Shown here: one piece after another, positions 1 through 7,818 of the stretch | Layout of the letters: each line of letters opens with the position of its first letter | How positions within the stretch are numbered: the first letter of the stretch is position 1 | Origin: Hydrogenimonas urashimensis | GTDB lineage: Bacteria > Campylobacterota > Campylobacteria > Campylobacterales > Hydrogenimonadaceae | Assembly (NCBI RefSeq): GCF_016593255.1 | Contig: NZ_AP023212.1 | Coordinates: forward strand, 1,290,001 to 1,354,000 | Length of the DNA stretch: 64,000 bases | Direction of reading: 5' to 3' | Translations under genes and position numbers: made by a program | Notes under the pieces: model-generated | The model's input: the letters and a program-made list of their open reading frames with translations, nothing else | The model's database searches: none | What the model was told of the DNA's origin: nothing

Positions 1-2
1 TT

Positions 3-635
3 AGCGTTACCGCTTATGGAATGGGAACCGCCACATTCATGTCGAAAAACGGATCACACATCCTTATCGGTCTATATGAAGGCGGTGATGGTGGCAAATG
101 GTACGCTCTTGCAAGCGGAACGATCAAAGGCGACCTCTACACCTTCACTGCGTTCAGCGAGGACGAAAAACGAAGCATCTTCGAAACGGTGAGCGCCACC
201 GCTGATCCCGGCAACAAGACGTACAATCCCGAGTCCATCGCACCGTTCGAAGCCAACGCGAGCCGTAACGGCGACACCGTCTTCACGAATCTCGGATATA
301 CGCCCTCGGCCACATCTCCCGGGCTGAAAGCCTACTATATCAGTCTTTCGCAGGAGTCACCCGATCTGGAATACACCGTTTTCATCACGACCGGATGGCT
401 TGGAAACGAAACGACATACACGCTGCCCGAAAGCGATCTTGCCCAAACGACAGGATGGAACAACGATTGGAGCCTGGGCGGCAATCAAATCGAATGGAGC
501 GCCATGGCTATCATGGCAAACAAAGAGTTCGCCGAGGTGCTTGGCAGTGCAGTGGAGGGAGAAGAGGACAAAACACCGCTCTTCATGACCGAAAATCTAC
601 TTATGCACTGGTCTTCAAACGGCGGAGAGCTGTAA
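3..635 (+). CDS. C-terminal part of an unknown protein (cut by window edge)
   Basis: The reading frame is open from the first complete codon of the window to a TAA at 633-635, so the gene very likely starts upstream. The first ATG inside the window is at 21, but no ribosome binding site is seen before it. The roughly 210 visible residues are rich in Thr, Ser, Gly, Asn and aromatic residues, with many short beta-strand-like stretches. That suits an exported or surface beta-rich protein. No cysteines, membrane segments or known motif were recognised. A strong hairpin and T-run follow the stop codon, so this is the last gene of its transcript. The family is not recognised. Confidence 0.65.
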   Translation, partial: SVTAYGMGTATFMSKNGSHILIGLYEGGDGGKWYALASGTIKGDLYTFTAFSEDEKRSIFETVSATADPGNKTYNPESIAPFEANASRNGDTVFTNLGYTPSATSPGLKAYYISLSQESPDLEYTVFITTGWLGNETTYTLPESDLAQTTGWNNDWSLGGNQIEWSAMAIMANKEFAEVLGSAVEGEEDKTPLFMTENLLMHWSSNGGEL

Positions 636-654
636 ATAGAAGAGCCGAATCGGA

Positions 655-685
655 CCGAAGGGGCCTCGGCCCCTTTCGGTTTTTT
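655..685 (+). terminator. Intrinsic terminator after the first gene
   Basis: A GC-rich hairpin (arms 655-665 and 668-679, one bulged T) is followed by six T residues at 680-685. It lies 20 bases after the stop of the plus-strand gene and before the end of the convergent aldo/keto reductase gene. It should stop plus-strand transcription. Confidence 0.7.
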
Positions 686-694
686 CATCTCCCC

Positions 695-1714
695 TCAGCC
701 CATCGGATACATAATCGCTTCATGGACGCCGTCACAGGCTCTCATCACTTCCTCATCCAGACGCGTATCAAGAGCCGCCAATGTATCGTCGAGCTGCTTG
801 GCGGAAGTGGCCCCGATGATGGATGATGCGACAAAATCGTGCTGCATGCTCCATGCCGTCGCCAGCGTCGTTACACTCAATCCCGCCATCTCGGCGATTT
901 CCATATAAAGCGCCGTCGCTTCGAGCGTTTTGTCGTTGAGATATTTCGCCGCCTGGGCCCTTACCCGCGGGTTTTTGTCCTTCAGATAGCGGGTGAAACG
1001 GGCCTCGGGAGGAAAAAACTCTCCATTGTATTTGCCGCTTAGCACGCCCCCCGCCAGCGGCGCGTAGGGGAGCAGGGAAATCTTCTCTTTTCGGCAGACC
1101 GTCGCCAATTCATCCATGAAACGACGGTTGAGCAGGGAGAAATTGTTCTGGATCGACTCGAACCGGGCCAACCCCAGATAGCGGCTCGCCTCGTTGGCTT
1201 TGGTCAGACCGTAGGCGGTGTCGTTGGATGTGCCGATATAGCGTACTTTGCCGCTTTGCACCAGCCGGTCGAAAGCTTCGAGGCTCTCCTCGATCGGCAC
1301 CACCGTGTCGGGCCAATGCATCTGGTAGAGGTCGATGTAGTCGGTTTTCAGACGCCTCAGGCTCCCCTCCACCGCCCGTTCGATATGAAAGCGGTCGATC
1401 GCCGTAAGACCGTGCCGTATCGGAGGAACGAACCAGCCGCTCGCCGCGCCTGCGACTTTCGTTGCGAGAACCACCGAATCCCGCGGTTTCGTTGCCAGCC
1501 ATTCTCCCACAATCTCTTCGGTGACACCCGCCCACGATGCACGCGGAGGAACGGGATAGAGCTCCGCCGTATCGAAGAAATTGATGCCACGTTCGTATGC
1601 TTGCTCCATAATCTCGAAAGAGTGCTTTTTGTCACAGAAGGAACCGAACGTCATGGTTCCCATGCCAAGGGGAGAGACCCGCAATCCTGTTCTGCCTATA
1701 TAACGATATTCCAT
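695..1714 (-). CDS. Aldo/keto reductase
   Basis: This 339-residue cytosolic NAD(P)H-dependent oxidoreductase belongs to the aldo/keto reductase superfamily (Tas/YajO-like branch). The catalytic tetrad can be placed at Asp48 and Tyr53 (motif FFDTAELY), Lys86 (ATK) and His133 (QMHWPD). The C-terminal cofactor-binding region includes a GATS segment. Full family length is present and the ATG start is at 1714. The physiological substrate cannot be read from the sequence. It is a single gene that converges with the plus-strand gene to its left. Confidence 0.9.
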   Translation of the reverse strand: MEYRYIGRTGLRVSPLGMGTMTFGSFCDKKHSFEIMEQAYERGINFFDTAELYPVPPRASWAGVTEEIVGEWLATKPRDSVVLATKVAGAASGWFVPPIRHGLTAIDRFHIERAVEGSLRRLKTDYIDLYQMHWPDTVVPIEESLEAFDRLVQSGKVRYIGTSNDTAYGLTKANEASRYLGLARFESIQNNFSLLNRRFMDELATVCRKEKISLLPYAPLAGGVLSGKYNGEFFPPEARFTRYLKDKNPRVRAQAAKYLNDKTLEATALYMEIAEMAGLSVTTLATAWSMQHDFVASSIIGATSAKQLDDTLAALDTRLDEEVMRACDGVHEAIMYPMG

Positions 1715-1881
1715 ACACTTCCCCTCCGAACATTTTTATTGGCAACCAACGATGCCGCACACGCTGAAACTCCGGATGACAGGGAATTCTGCGTAACATC
1801 GGTTAATAAAACGTTGACAGTCCGTTTACATCAAACGACTACCATTGCGCATTGCAGTTTGAGCGTTGGGGAGATATTGCC

Positions 1882-1986
1882 ATGGAGTGGTTGGAGATGT
1901 CGCTTGAAGGAGGCGCCTTGACAATAAGCCTGTATATCCTTCTTTTCGTGCTCTTTCGCTCTTTGATGAAACTTCGCAACCGATAG
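1882..1986 (+). CDS. Possible small membrane peptide (34 aa)
   Basis: A 34-codon ORF starts with ATG at 1882, preceded by GGGGAG at 1868-1873. An even better Shine-Dalgarno (AAGGAGG, 1907-1913) precedes an in-frame TTG at 1918, so a 22-residue form is also possible. Both forms contain one hydrophobic helix (ISLYILLFVLF) and a basic C-terminus, typical of small bacterial inner-membrane peptides. A TTGACA box lies at 1814-1819, but no convincing -10 was found. The ORF ends one base before the stop of the convergent GGDEF/EAL gene. No homolog is recognised and the ORF could be chance. Confidence 0.3.
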   Translation: MEWLEMSLEGGALTISLYILLFVLFRSLMKLRNR

Positions 1987-1987
1987 C

Positions 1988-4549
1988 TCACGCCTTCTCC
2001 CCCAGCCATGCCATGAAGGTTTCAATCGGCATCGGCTTGCTGAAATAGTATCCCTGTGCCAGGTCGCACCCGAATTTTTTGAGAAAGGCGAGTTGCGTCT
2101 CGTTCTCCACCCCTTCCGCTACCGTCTTCATCCCGAAATGGGCGGCGATATCGATAATGGTCCGGGAGAGGACCTCGTCGTTGGGATTGATGCCGATATC
2201 TTCGACGAATCCCCGGTCGATTTTCAATGTTTTGATCGAAAGGTTCTTCAGGTAAGCAAGAGAGGAGTATCCGGTGCCGAAATCGTCGATACTGAATCTA
2301 AAGCCCATTTGGCGGAGTTCCTGGAGTTTCTTGTTGGTCTCTTTGAAGTTTTCGATAAAGACCGATTCGGTCATCTCCAATTCGATGCGGGAGGGGTCGA
2401 TCTCCCCTTTTTCCGCCATCTCTTTCACCATTTCGATGAAATCGCTCCGTACGAACTCTTTGATACTGACATTGACGGCCACATAGTCAAGAGGAAGCAC
2501 CATACTCTCCTGGGCGACACGTCTGAGAACCCACTGCCCCAGTTCGTGGATCAGGCCGCTCTCCTCGGCCAGAGGAATGAATATGCCCGGAGAGACCAGC
2601 CCGCGTTTGGGATGTTCCCACCGCAGCAGCGCCTCCGCGCCTACACATTTTCCCGTCGAAATCTCGATCTGAGGCTGATAGAGGAGTGTGAGCTGATTCT
2701 TTTCGATCGCATTGTGGAGCTCCTGCAGCAGTTCCGTCTTGTTCATCGTGCTCTTCTCCAGCTTGCTGTCGAAGATGCGCACGCCATTCTTGCCCGCCGA
2801 TTTCGCCTCGTACATCGCCACATCGGCCTCTTTGAGAAGATCGAAGAAATCGCGGTCATGGGTGAATAGCGTGATCCCGATGCTGACACTGAAGTGGAGT
2901 TTGCGCCCCTTGATCGCGAAGGGGCGCGCCACCTCTTCGCGTATCTTTCTGGCCACGATTTCGCTCTTCATCGCCGCCTCTTCGGCATCTCCCTCGATAT
3001 CCGAAAGCAGGATGACAAATTCATCCCCGCCGAGTCGGGTGACGATGTCTCCGGTACGCATCAGATTGGTCAGACGTTTGGCGAGCTGCTGCAACAGGTA
3101 GTCTCCCACATCGTGGCCCATCGAATCATTGATCTGCTTGAAGTTGTCCAGATCGAGGAAGAGAAGGGCGTTGGTCGTATGGTTGCGCTCGGCCCGGAGC
3201 ATCGCGATCTTGACATGCTCGAAGAGAAGTTTCCGCCTCGGAAGCCCCGTCAGCTCGTCGTAATAGGCCAGATAGTCCGCCCGCTCCCTTGCGATGCGCT
3301 CTTTGGTCACGTTGCGCCCGTAGAGGTTGACCCGCTCCTTGTCGAGGATGACGATATCGAACTGGTATACCGTCTCCTCATACCGCAGGTCGAGACTTTT
3401 ATGCTCCCCGCTGCAGACATTCTCCAGAAAACCTTCCCAGCGCTTCGGATCCGTATTCTCCAGCCCCACATGGATCATCCGCGCCGCATCGTTTTCGATC
3501 AGAATGGAATGGGAGTGGCAGGAGATCTGCATGACGGGATTGGGGTTTTGGATGTAAAACTGCGCGAACGATTCAATCTGTCGTTTGTGCTCCAATTCCT
3601 GGGAGATATCCTCGACGATACCGATCGCTCCCACGAGCCGGTTTTTCGAATCTTTCAGCGCCGTGGTTTTCATACGGATATAGACATCGATGTCGCTGGT
3701 CGTCGTATGGTACACTCCCTCGTAATAGCCATCTTCCAGTCCGTTGTAGTCGATCGGCATCCGGATCGCCGGCACGATGCGCCTGTCTTTGAGTTTTTCG
3801 AGATTGAAGCCGATCAGTCTCTCCCGGCTCGAACCGAACAGCTGGACGAAGTGCTGATTGACGTTGACGACATTGAACTCCTTGTCGTAGAAGAAGATCC
3901 CCACCGGAACATTGTCGAAAATCAGTTCGATCTCCGCCCGGTGAGCCCTGAGCGCACGGATCCAGTGCTCGTTCTCCCGCCGCAGCACCATCGCGTCGAC
4001 GATCGTTTTGTGTATCCTGCCCGAACTGGAGATCAAAAACGCGAGATAGATGACAACCATCACCCCCATCATCACTTCGATACCATGCGGACTGATCAGA
4101 AGCCACAGGGCGGTACCGCCGAGTGTGATCAGCACATAGGTGATCGCGGTGATCCGTTCCGAGGAGAGGGTCGTGATAGCACCCGAAGCCATCCCTCCCA
4201 TGACAAAGGCCATCAGAAAATCGTAGGCGATCCCCTGTTTGCCAAGAAAATACCACAGTCCGCTCACCCATACGACGGCACTGGCGAACATCCCTATCCA
4301 CTGCAGCACCTCCGCCCGCACCACGGGAATTTCGTCCTGATGCGCCTTGTAGTAGAGATAGATTCCAAGCCGATAGAGCATGGCGCCGACGACAATTCCG
4401 TACCAAATGACGGCATTTTTGCCCGATTTGGGCCAGTAGACGACAAGAACGACGAGTCCCGCCATGATATTGACGATAATGCTGAAGGGAATGGAGTCGT
4501 AGACCAGATCGATCAGGTCTTTTCGGATTTGCGGTTCGTACCGTTCCAT
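1988..4549 (-). CDS. Membrane PAS-GGDEF-EAL c-di-GMP enzyme
   Basis: This 853-residue membrane protein is predicted to make and/or degrade cyclic di-GMP. About six hydrophobic segments lie between residues 22 and 175, followed by a PAS sensor at about 203-320 and a second PAS-like region at about 325-420. The GGDEF domain covers about 430-595 and the EAL domain about 605-850. The GGDEF motif is intact at 507-511, with an RxxD inhibitory site (RTGD) five residues before it. The EAL motif is at 639-641, and further EAL-domain residues are present (the DDFGTG motif and the Lys of LKIDRG). Both activities could therefore be real. The gene starts one base after the stop of the S24 repressor gene, so the two are co-transcribed. 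Confidence 0.93.
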   Translation of the reverse strand: MERYEPQIRKDLIDLVYDSIPFSIIVNIMAGLVVLVVYWPKSGKNAVIWYGIVVGAMLYRLGIYLYYKAHQDEIPVVRAEVLQWIGMFASAVVWVSGLWYFLGKQGIAYDFLMAFVMGGMASGAITTLSSERITAITYVLITLGGTALWLLISPHGIEVMMGVMVVIYLAFLISSSGRIHKTIVDAMVLRRENEHWIRALRAHRAEIELIFDNVPVGIFFYDKEFNVVNVNQHFVQLFGSSRERLIGFNLEKLKDRRIVPAIRMPIDYNGLEDGYYEGVYHTTTSDIDVYIRMKTTALKDSKNRLVGAIGIVEDISQELEHKRQIESFAQFYIQNPNPVMQISCHSHSILIENDAARMIHVGLENTDPKRWEGFLENVCSGEHKSLDLRYEETVYQFDIVILDKERVNLYGRNVTKERIARERADYLAYYDELTGLPRRKLLFEHVKIAMLRAERNHTTNALLFLDLDNFKQINDSMGHDVGDYLLQQLAKRLTNLMRTGDIVTRLGGDEFVILLSDIEGDAEEAAMKSEIVARKIREEVARPFAIKGRKLHFSVSIGITLFTHDRDFFDLLKEADVAMYEAKSAGKNGVRIFDSKLEKSTMNKTELLQELHNAIEKNQLTLLYQPQIEISTGKCVGAEALLRWEHPKRGLVSPGIFIPLAEESGLIHELGQWVLRRVAQESMVLPLDYVAVNVSIKEFVRSDFIEMVKEMAEKGEIDPSRIELEMTESVFIENFKETNKKLQELRQMGFRFSIDDFGTGYSSLAYLKNLSIKTLKIDRGFVEDIGINPNDEVLSRTIIDIAAHFGMKTVAEGVENETQLAFLKKFGCDLAQGYYFSKPMPIETFMAWLGEKA

Positions 4550-4550
4550 A

Positions 4551-5210
4551 CTACGACCCCCTCTGCATGATGGCTACCGCCTCGCCGATAATCTGAATCT
4601 CCGAGGCTTCGGCATAGATCACGGGATAGGCGGGATTGAGCGAGACACAGGCTAGACCGTCCCTCTCTTTTTGTCGCACCTGCTTGATAAAAAGCTCTTC
4701 GCCGATTCTCAGTACGTAGATGCCCCCGTTGCGTACCCGTTGGCGGCTGCGGTCGACGGCGATCAGATCCCCGTCGTGCAGAAGCGGCTCCATCGAATCG
4801 CCCCGCACTTCGAGTGCATCGATATTTTTCAGGTATTTGCGGCCGCCGAGCAACCGAACGAGCGCCTCGTCGATAGCGATCGTTTCGTAACTCTCCTCCC
4901 AGTTGATCGCGCCGTTGCCCGCCGACGCGTTGATCTGCCTGAAATAGCGGATCGTCGCGACCTTCTCCGTATTCTCCTCCAGCGATCTGGGGGCCTGGTC
5001 GTAGAGTAGCCAGTTGATACTGATTTTGCGTTTGGCACAGAAATCGGCGATGGGAGCGAACGGGATGGAACCCCGCTTTTTCAGCACGGCAAAATAGGCA
5101 GGGGCGATCCCCAGCGTTTCGGCGACATCCTTGTCCAACACCCGGCGTTCACCCACCTCACTGCTCAAAATATCCTTGAGTCTGCCAACTACTTCATCGA
5201 AAGAGAGCAT
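4551..5210 (-). CDS. S24-type self-cleaving transcriptional repressor
   Basis: This 219-residue CI/LexA-like regulator has an N-terminal helix-turn-helix at about residues 5-70. The C-terminal S24 peptidase domain has the nucleophile Ser139 (RGDSM) and the general base Lys176 (ELFIKQ). An Ala97-Gly98 pair in the linker fits the usual autocleavage site, so damage-induced self-cleavage is plausible. The gene is divergent from a Y-family polymerase across a 91-base region with overlapping promoters. It is followed one base later by the GGDEF/EAL gene. No other phage genes are nearby, which argues for a host regulator. Its targets are inferred, not shown. Confidence 0.88.
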   Translation of the reverse strand: MLSFDEVVGRLKDILSSEVGERRVLDKDVAETLGIAPAYFAVLKKRGSIPFAPIADFCAKRKISINWLLYDQAPRSLEENTEKVATIRYFRQINASAGNGAINWEESYETIAIDEALVRLLGGRKYLKNIDALEVRGDSMEPLLHDGDLIAVDRSRQRVRNGGIYVLRIGEELFIKQVRQKERDGLACVSLNPAYPVIYAEASEIQIIGEAVAIMQRGS

Positions 5211-5218
5211 CGTTCTTC

Positions 5219-5278
5219 TTTAGAAAATGATATTTTTTTGCACCAATCATACCATATCGGCCTACAATAGTTTCTAAA
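5219..5278. promoter_or_regulatory. Divergent promoter region with flanking inverted repeat
   Basis: The region lies between the S24 repressor and the Y-family polymerase. TATGAT at 5246-5251 reads leftwards towards the repressor, and TACAAT at 5263-5268 reads rightwards towards the polymerase. A perfect 8-base inverted repeat, TTTAGAAA (5219-5226) and TTTCTAAA (5271-5278), brackets both. These are good candidates for paired operators of the repressor. A strong AAAAGGAG ribosome binding site for the polymerase follows at 5288-5295. Confidence 0.5.
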
Positions 5279-5301
5279 AACCCCGGGAAAAGGAGTCTTC
5301 C

Positions 5302-6579
5302 ATGATCATCCATCTCGATCTCGACTGTTTCTTCGCCTCGTGCGAACGTCTTCTCGACCCTTCTCTCGCAGGCAAGCCTATTGCCGTGGGCGGACGGGGC
5401 GATCCGTTCATCTTCGCCCCGACTTCCAGGCGCAACATCGATGTCACGCTCGAAAACAGCGGGGCCTTCGTGCCGACCCTTTTTTACGATGCCCAGGCCG
5501 GTTTCGACGACTATTTCGTCGAAGGGGGCAGAGTCCGGGGCATCGTCATCACCTCCAGCTACGAAGCGAGAGCTTTCGGTGTCAAAACCGGCATGACGAT
5601 CCGCGAAGCGCTGCGCCTCTGCCCCCGCATGATCGTCCGGCCGCCCAACCACCTCTTCTACCACGACCGCTCCCACACCCTCAAACAATGGCTGCAGAAA
5701 CGGATCCCGGTGCTGGAGCAGTACAGCGTGGACGAATTTTTCGGTGACGTGGGTGGCTGGATTCCCGATAGGAAGGTGGAAGCCTTCTGCCATACCCTGC
5801 GCCGGGAGATCGAGAGCACATTCGGATTGCCCATCACGATCGGAGCCGCCCCCTCCAAATGGATCGCCAAGCTCGCCACCGGAGCCGCCAAACCCTCGGC
5901 AGGGAACGGGGTGAAAGTCATTTTTCCGGAGACGGTTGACAACTTTGTCAACCCACTTCCCATCGACGCCTTTCCGGGCATCGGGCGGGGATTTTCGAAA
6001 CGCCTGAAAGCCTATAAAATCGAAACCCTCGGTGATCTGAAAGCGGCGAAACACCTGCTCTACCGCTGGAAAAAACCGGGCATACAGCTCTACCATCGTG
6101 TCAACGGTGACGACAACGAACCGGTCGTCGCCGGCCGCGACAGGCGTTCCATCGGCATCTCACGCACCATCGATCCCGTCTTCGACCGCAACGAAATCCG
6201 AAGAAGGCTTATCATCCTCTGCCGCCATCTGGCCCATCTCGTCGGAAAGATCGACGCCCATCCCCACACCATTTTTCTGGGGATCAAATACCAGTTCGGC
6301 CAAAAGAGCAAACGCAGCGTCACCGAACGCTTCACCTTCAGCGAGCTGACCCTGCGCAGAAGGGTGCTGGAACTTTTTGATACCATCGACATCTACCGGA
6401 GTCTCGCCATCGTCCGGCTTGGCATCAGCTGCGGCAATTTCGCCGTAAAACCGGTCACCGAAGGATCGCTGCTGACCTACGCAGCCGATCTCAAGGCGCA
6501 AAAACTTTGGCAGCAGACCGCCATCGTCCGGAAAAAATACGGCATCGATACGATCCGTTCGGCCGTGGAGATGATTTGA
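5302..6579 (+). CDS. Y-family (DinB/UmuC-like) translesion DNA polymerase
   Basis: This 425-residue error-prone polymerase copies damaged templates. Metal ligands are visible at Asp6/Asp8 (HLDLDCFFAS) and Asp144-Glu145 (YSVDEFFG). The helix-hairpin-helix thumb segment (PGIGRGF) and a little-finger domain follow. Between the AVGG strand (about residue 31) and the usual ITSSYEAR motif (about residue 82) there is an extra segment of some 45 residues absent from E. coli DinB. No UmuD gene is adjacent. The divergent S24 repressor is the likely controller, which would make the polymerase damage-inducible. Confidence 0.9.
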   Translation: MIIHLDLDCFFASCERLLDPSLAGKPIAVGGRGDPFIFAPTSRRNIDVTLENSGAFVPTLFYDAQAGFDDYFVEGGRVRGIVITSSYEARAFGVKTGMTIREALRLCPRMIVRPPNHLFYHDRSHTLKQWLQKRIPVLEQYSVDEFFGDVGGWIPDRKVEAFCHTLRREIESTFGLPITIGAAPSKWIAKLATGAAKPSAGNGVKVIFPETVDNFVNPLPIDAFPGIGRGFSKRLKAYKIETLGDLKAAKHLLYRWKKPGIQLYHRVNGDDNEPVVAGRDRRSIGISRTIDPVFDRNEIRRRLIILCRHLAHLVGKIDAHPHTIFLGIKYQFGQKSKRSVTERFTFSELTLRRRVLELFDTIDIYRSLAIVRLGISCGNFAVKPVTEGSLLTYAADLKAQKLWQQTAIVRKKYGIDTIRSAVEMI

Positions 6580-6582
6580 TTC

Positions 6583-6701
6583 AGTCGTTGGTCGTTGGTG
6601 AAACGGAAGCAGATGCTCCTCTTTTCTGTCGTGCAATTTCGCCAATTTCGCACAAACTTCCAATCAAAATCGGATCAACGCGCGCCGATGACCAATGACT
6701 A
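6583..6701. repeat. Imperfect inverted repeat of heptamer elements
   Basis: The plus strand at 6583-6598 contains two GTCGTTG-type heptamers in tandem. The minus strand at 6701-6686 contains a related pair (AGTCATTGGTCATCGG). The two arms match at 13 of 16 bases and face each other across about 87 bases. The right arm overlaps the stop codon of the macrodomain gene. No gene was found between the Y-polymerase stop (6579) and the right arm. Confidence 0.55.
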
Positions 6702-7217
6702 ATGAGCAGTCGCCTTCTCAAACACCTTCCGGCTCCTGTCGGAATGGAAGATGAAGGTCACATCCATATCCGGATGTGACTTTAGGAAATCCTTCACCGT
6801 TTTGTAGGCGATCTTCGCCGCCCGATCGGCGGGAAAGCCGTAGACCCCCGTGGAGATAGCGGGGAAAACGACGGAGTCGCACCCCAGTTCCACGGCAACT
6901 TTCAGGGAGTTTCGGTAGGCGTTGGCGAGCAGTTCGTCGCACCGGTCGCCACAACGTCCCCAGATGGGGCCGACGGTATGGATGACATACTGCGCGGGCA
7001 GGTTACCCGCTGTGGTCGCCACCGCTTCGCCGGTCGGCAGGCCGTCGGGGTATTGGGTCCGTCGGACCTCTTTGCACGCCGCCAGAATCGCCGGGCCGCC
7101 GGCGCGGTGGATCGCCCCGTCCACGCCACCGCCTCCCATCAACGACCTGTTGGCGGCATTGACGATGGCGCAAGCCTTCTCTTTCGTGATATCTCCGGCT
7201 TTAATGTGTATCGGCAT
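6699..7217 (-). CDS. Macrodomain protein (ADP-ribose / O-acetyl-ADP-ribose hydrolase type)
   Basis: This 172-residue single-domain macro protein of the YmdB/MacroD type binds or hydrolyses ADP-ribose derivatives. It shows the VNAAN segment, the GGGGVDGAIHRAGG loop, the HTVGPIW strand and the ISTGVYGFP phosphate loop, all expected for an active macrodomain. The chosen ATG shares its A with the TGA stop of the RelE-like toxin gene (TGATG) and has AGAGGTG upstream. A TTG one codon earlier is possible. Translation is therefore probably coupled to the toxin-antitoxin pair, and a role in reversing ADP-ribosylation or modulating the module is an inference. Confidence 0.88.
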   Translation of the reverse strand: MPIHIKAGDITKEKACAIVNAANRSLMGGGGVDGAIHRAGGPAILAACKEVRRTQYPDGLPTGEAVATTAGNLPAQYVIHTVGPIWGRCGDRCDELLANAYRNSLKVAVELGCDSVVFPAISTGVYGFPADRAAKIAYKTVKDFLKSHPDMDVTFIFHSDRSRKVFEKATAH

Positions 7218-7468
7218 CAATACACCTCTTTTCGATGGGCCACACGAACAAGTGTGATGATGAGCACATCTTCTTCTCTCACATAAATGATACGATAATT
7301 CCCCGCTCTCTTTCTAAATTTACCTCGATATTTTCCTTTCAGAGGTTTATCTCCGGAAAATTCGCCTTTTTCAAGTTGACCAATTTTTTTCCATACCAAT
7401 TCCAAATCTTTATGGTCAATTTTTTTCAATTCCTTGAACACGCTATGAGGAACGAGAACCTTATACAT
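7217..7468 (-). CDS. RelE/ParE-type toxin
   Basis: This 83-residue small basic protein has the RelE/ParE fold pattern. An N-terminal strand is followed by two helices, then KPLKGKYRGKFRKRAGNYRIIY and a C-terminal strand ending in HRKEVY. The spaced basic residues and the Tyr in the RIIYV strand resemble mRNA interferases such as RelE, though ParE-type gyrase inhibition cannot be excluded. The gene overlaps the antitoxin gene by eight bases and the macrodomain gene by one base. Confidence 0.88.
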   Translation of the reverse strand: MYKVLVPHSVFKELKKIDHKDLELVWKKIGQLEKGEFSGDKPLKGKYRGKFRKRAGNYRIIYVREEDVLIITLVRVAHRKEVY

Positions 7469-7694
7469 TTTCCAATCCGAGTTTTTCCCTCACCTCTTTC
7501 AGCGAATAGAGTGTTTCTTTTCCGTTTTTTATATCGTCCAATCGCTTGTCGGAGATAATCTCGTCCAGTCTATCCATATAGGCACTCACCGCCTGTTCAA
7601 TCAGCCATGTTCGGCTTCTATCCAACTCTTTGGCAGCTTCGTCGAGTGTTTTCAACAAATTCTCATCCATTCGTATATTGATCGCTTTTTTCAT
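7461..7694 (-). CDS. Ribbon-helix-helix antitoxin
   Basis: This 77-residue protein opens with a CopG/RHH DNA-binding domain: strand AINIRMDENLL, then helices over LDEAAKELDRSRTWLIEQAVSAYM. An acidic C-terminal tail would wrap the toxin. It is the first gene of the antitoxin, toxin, macrodomain operon and should autorepress it. The start is an ATG with AAGGAG about eight bases upstream. Confidence 0.88.
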   Translation of the reverse strand: MKKAINIRMDENLLKTLDEAAKELDRSRTWLIEQAVSAYMDRLDEIISDKRLDDIKNGKETLYSLKEVREKLGLENV

Positions 7695-7758
7695 AAGGCT
7701 CCTTTTTTACTTTCAACATTTTTGTCAGATCGTTGATTTTTATCCAATGCCCTATGCC

Positions 7759-7818
7759 GATTCGCGGAGCGAATCATCATGCCCATTGTCTTTAAAAATC
7801 TTTTGTAGATACATTATA
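7759..7818 (-). promoter_or_regulatory. Promoter and dyad upstream of the toxin-antitoxin operon
   Basis: A perfect TATAAT reads leftwards at 7813-7818. It sits inside a partial palindrome (7806-7823) and overlaps the 3' end of the VWA gene. Downstream lies the perfect dyad GATTCGC-GGA-GCGAATC (7759-7775). Both dyads are candidate operators for the RHH antitoxin. No good -35 is seen. Confidence 0.4.

Noticed and set aside
2894-4570. Long plus-strand open frame opposite the GGDEF/EAL gene
   Set aside because: The translation is rich in Arg, His, Asp and Pro with no domain. The minus strand carries clear GGDEF, EAL and PAS motifs.
4551-6579. Prophage remnant based on the CI-like repressor
   Set aside because: No integrase, structural or lysis genes are near. 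The partners are a c-di-GMP enzyme and a host-type polymerase.
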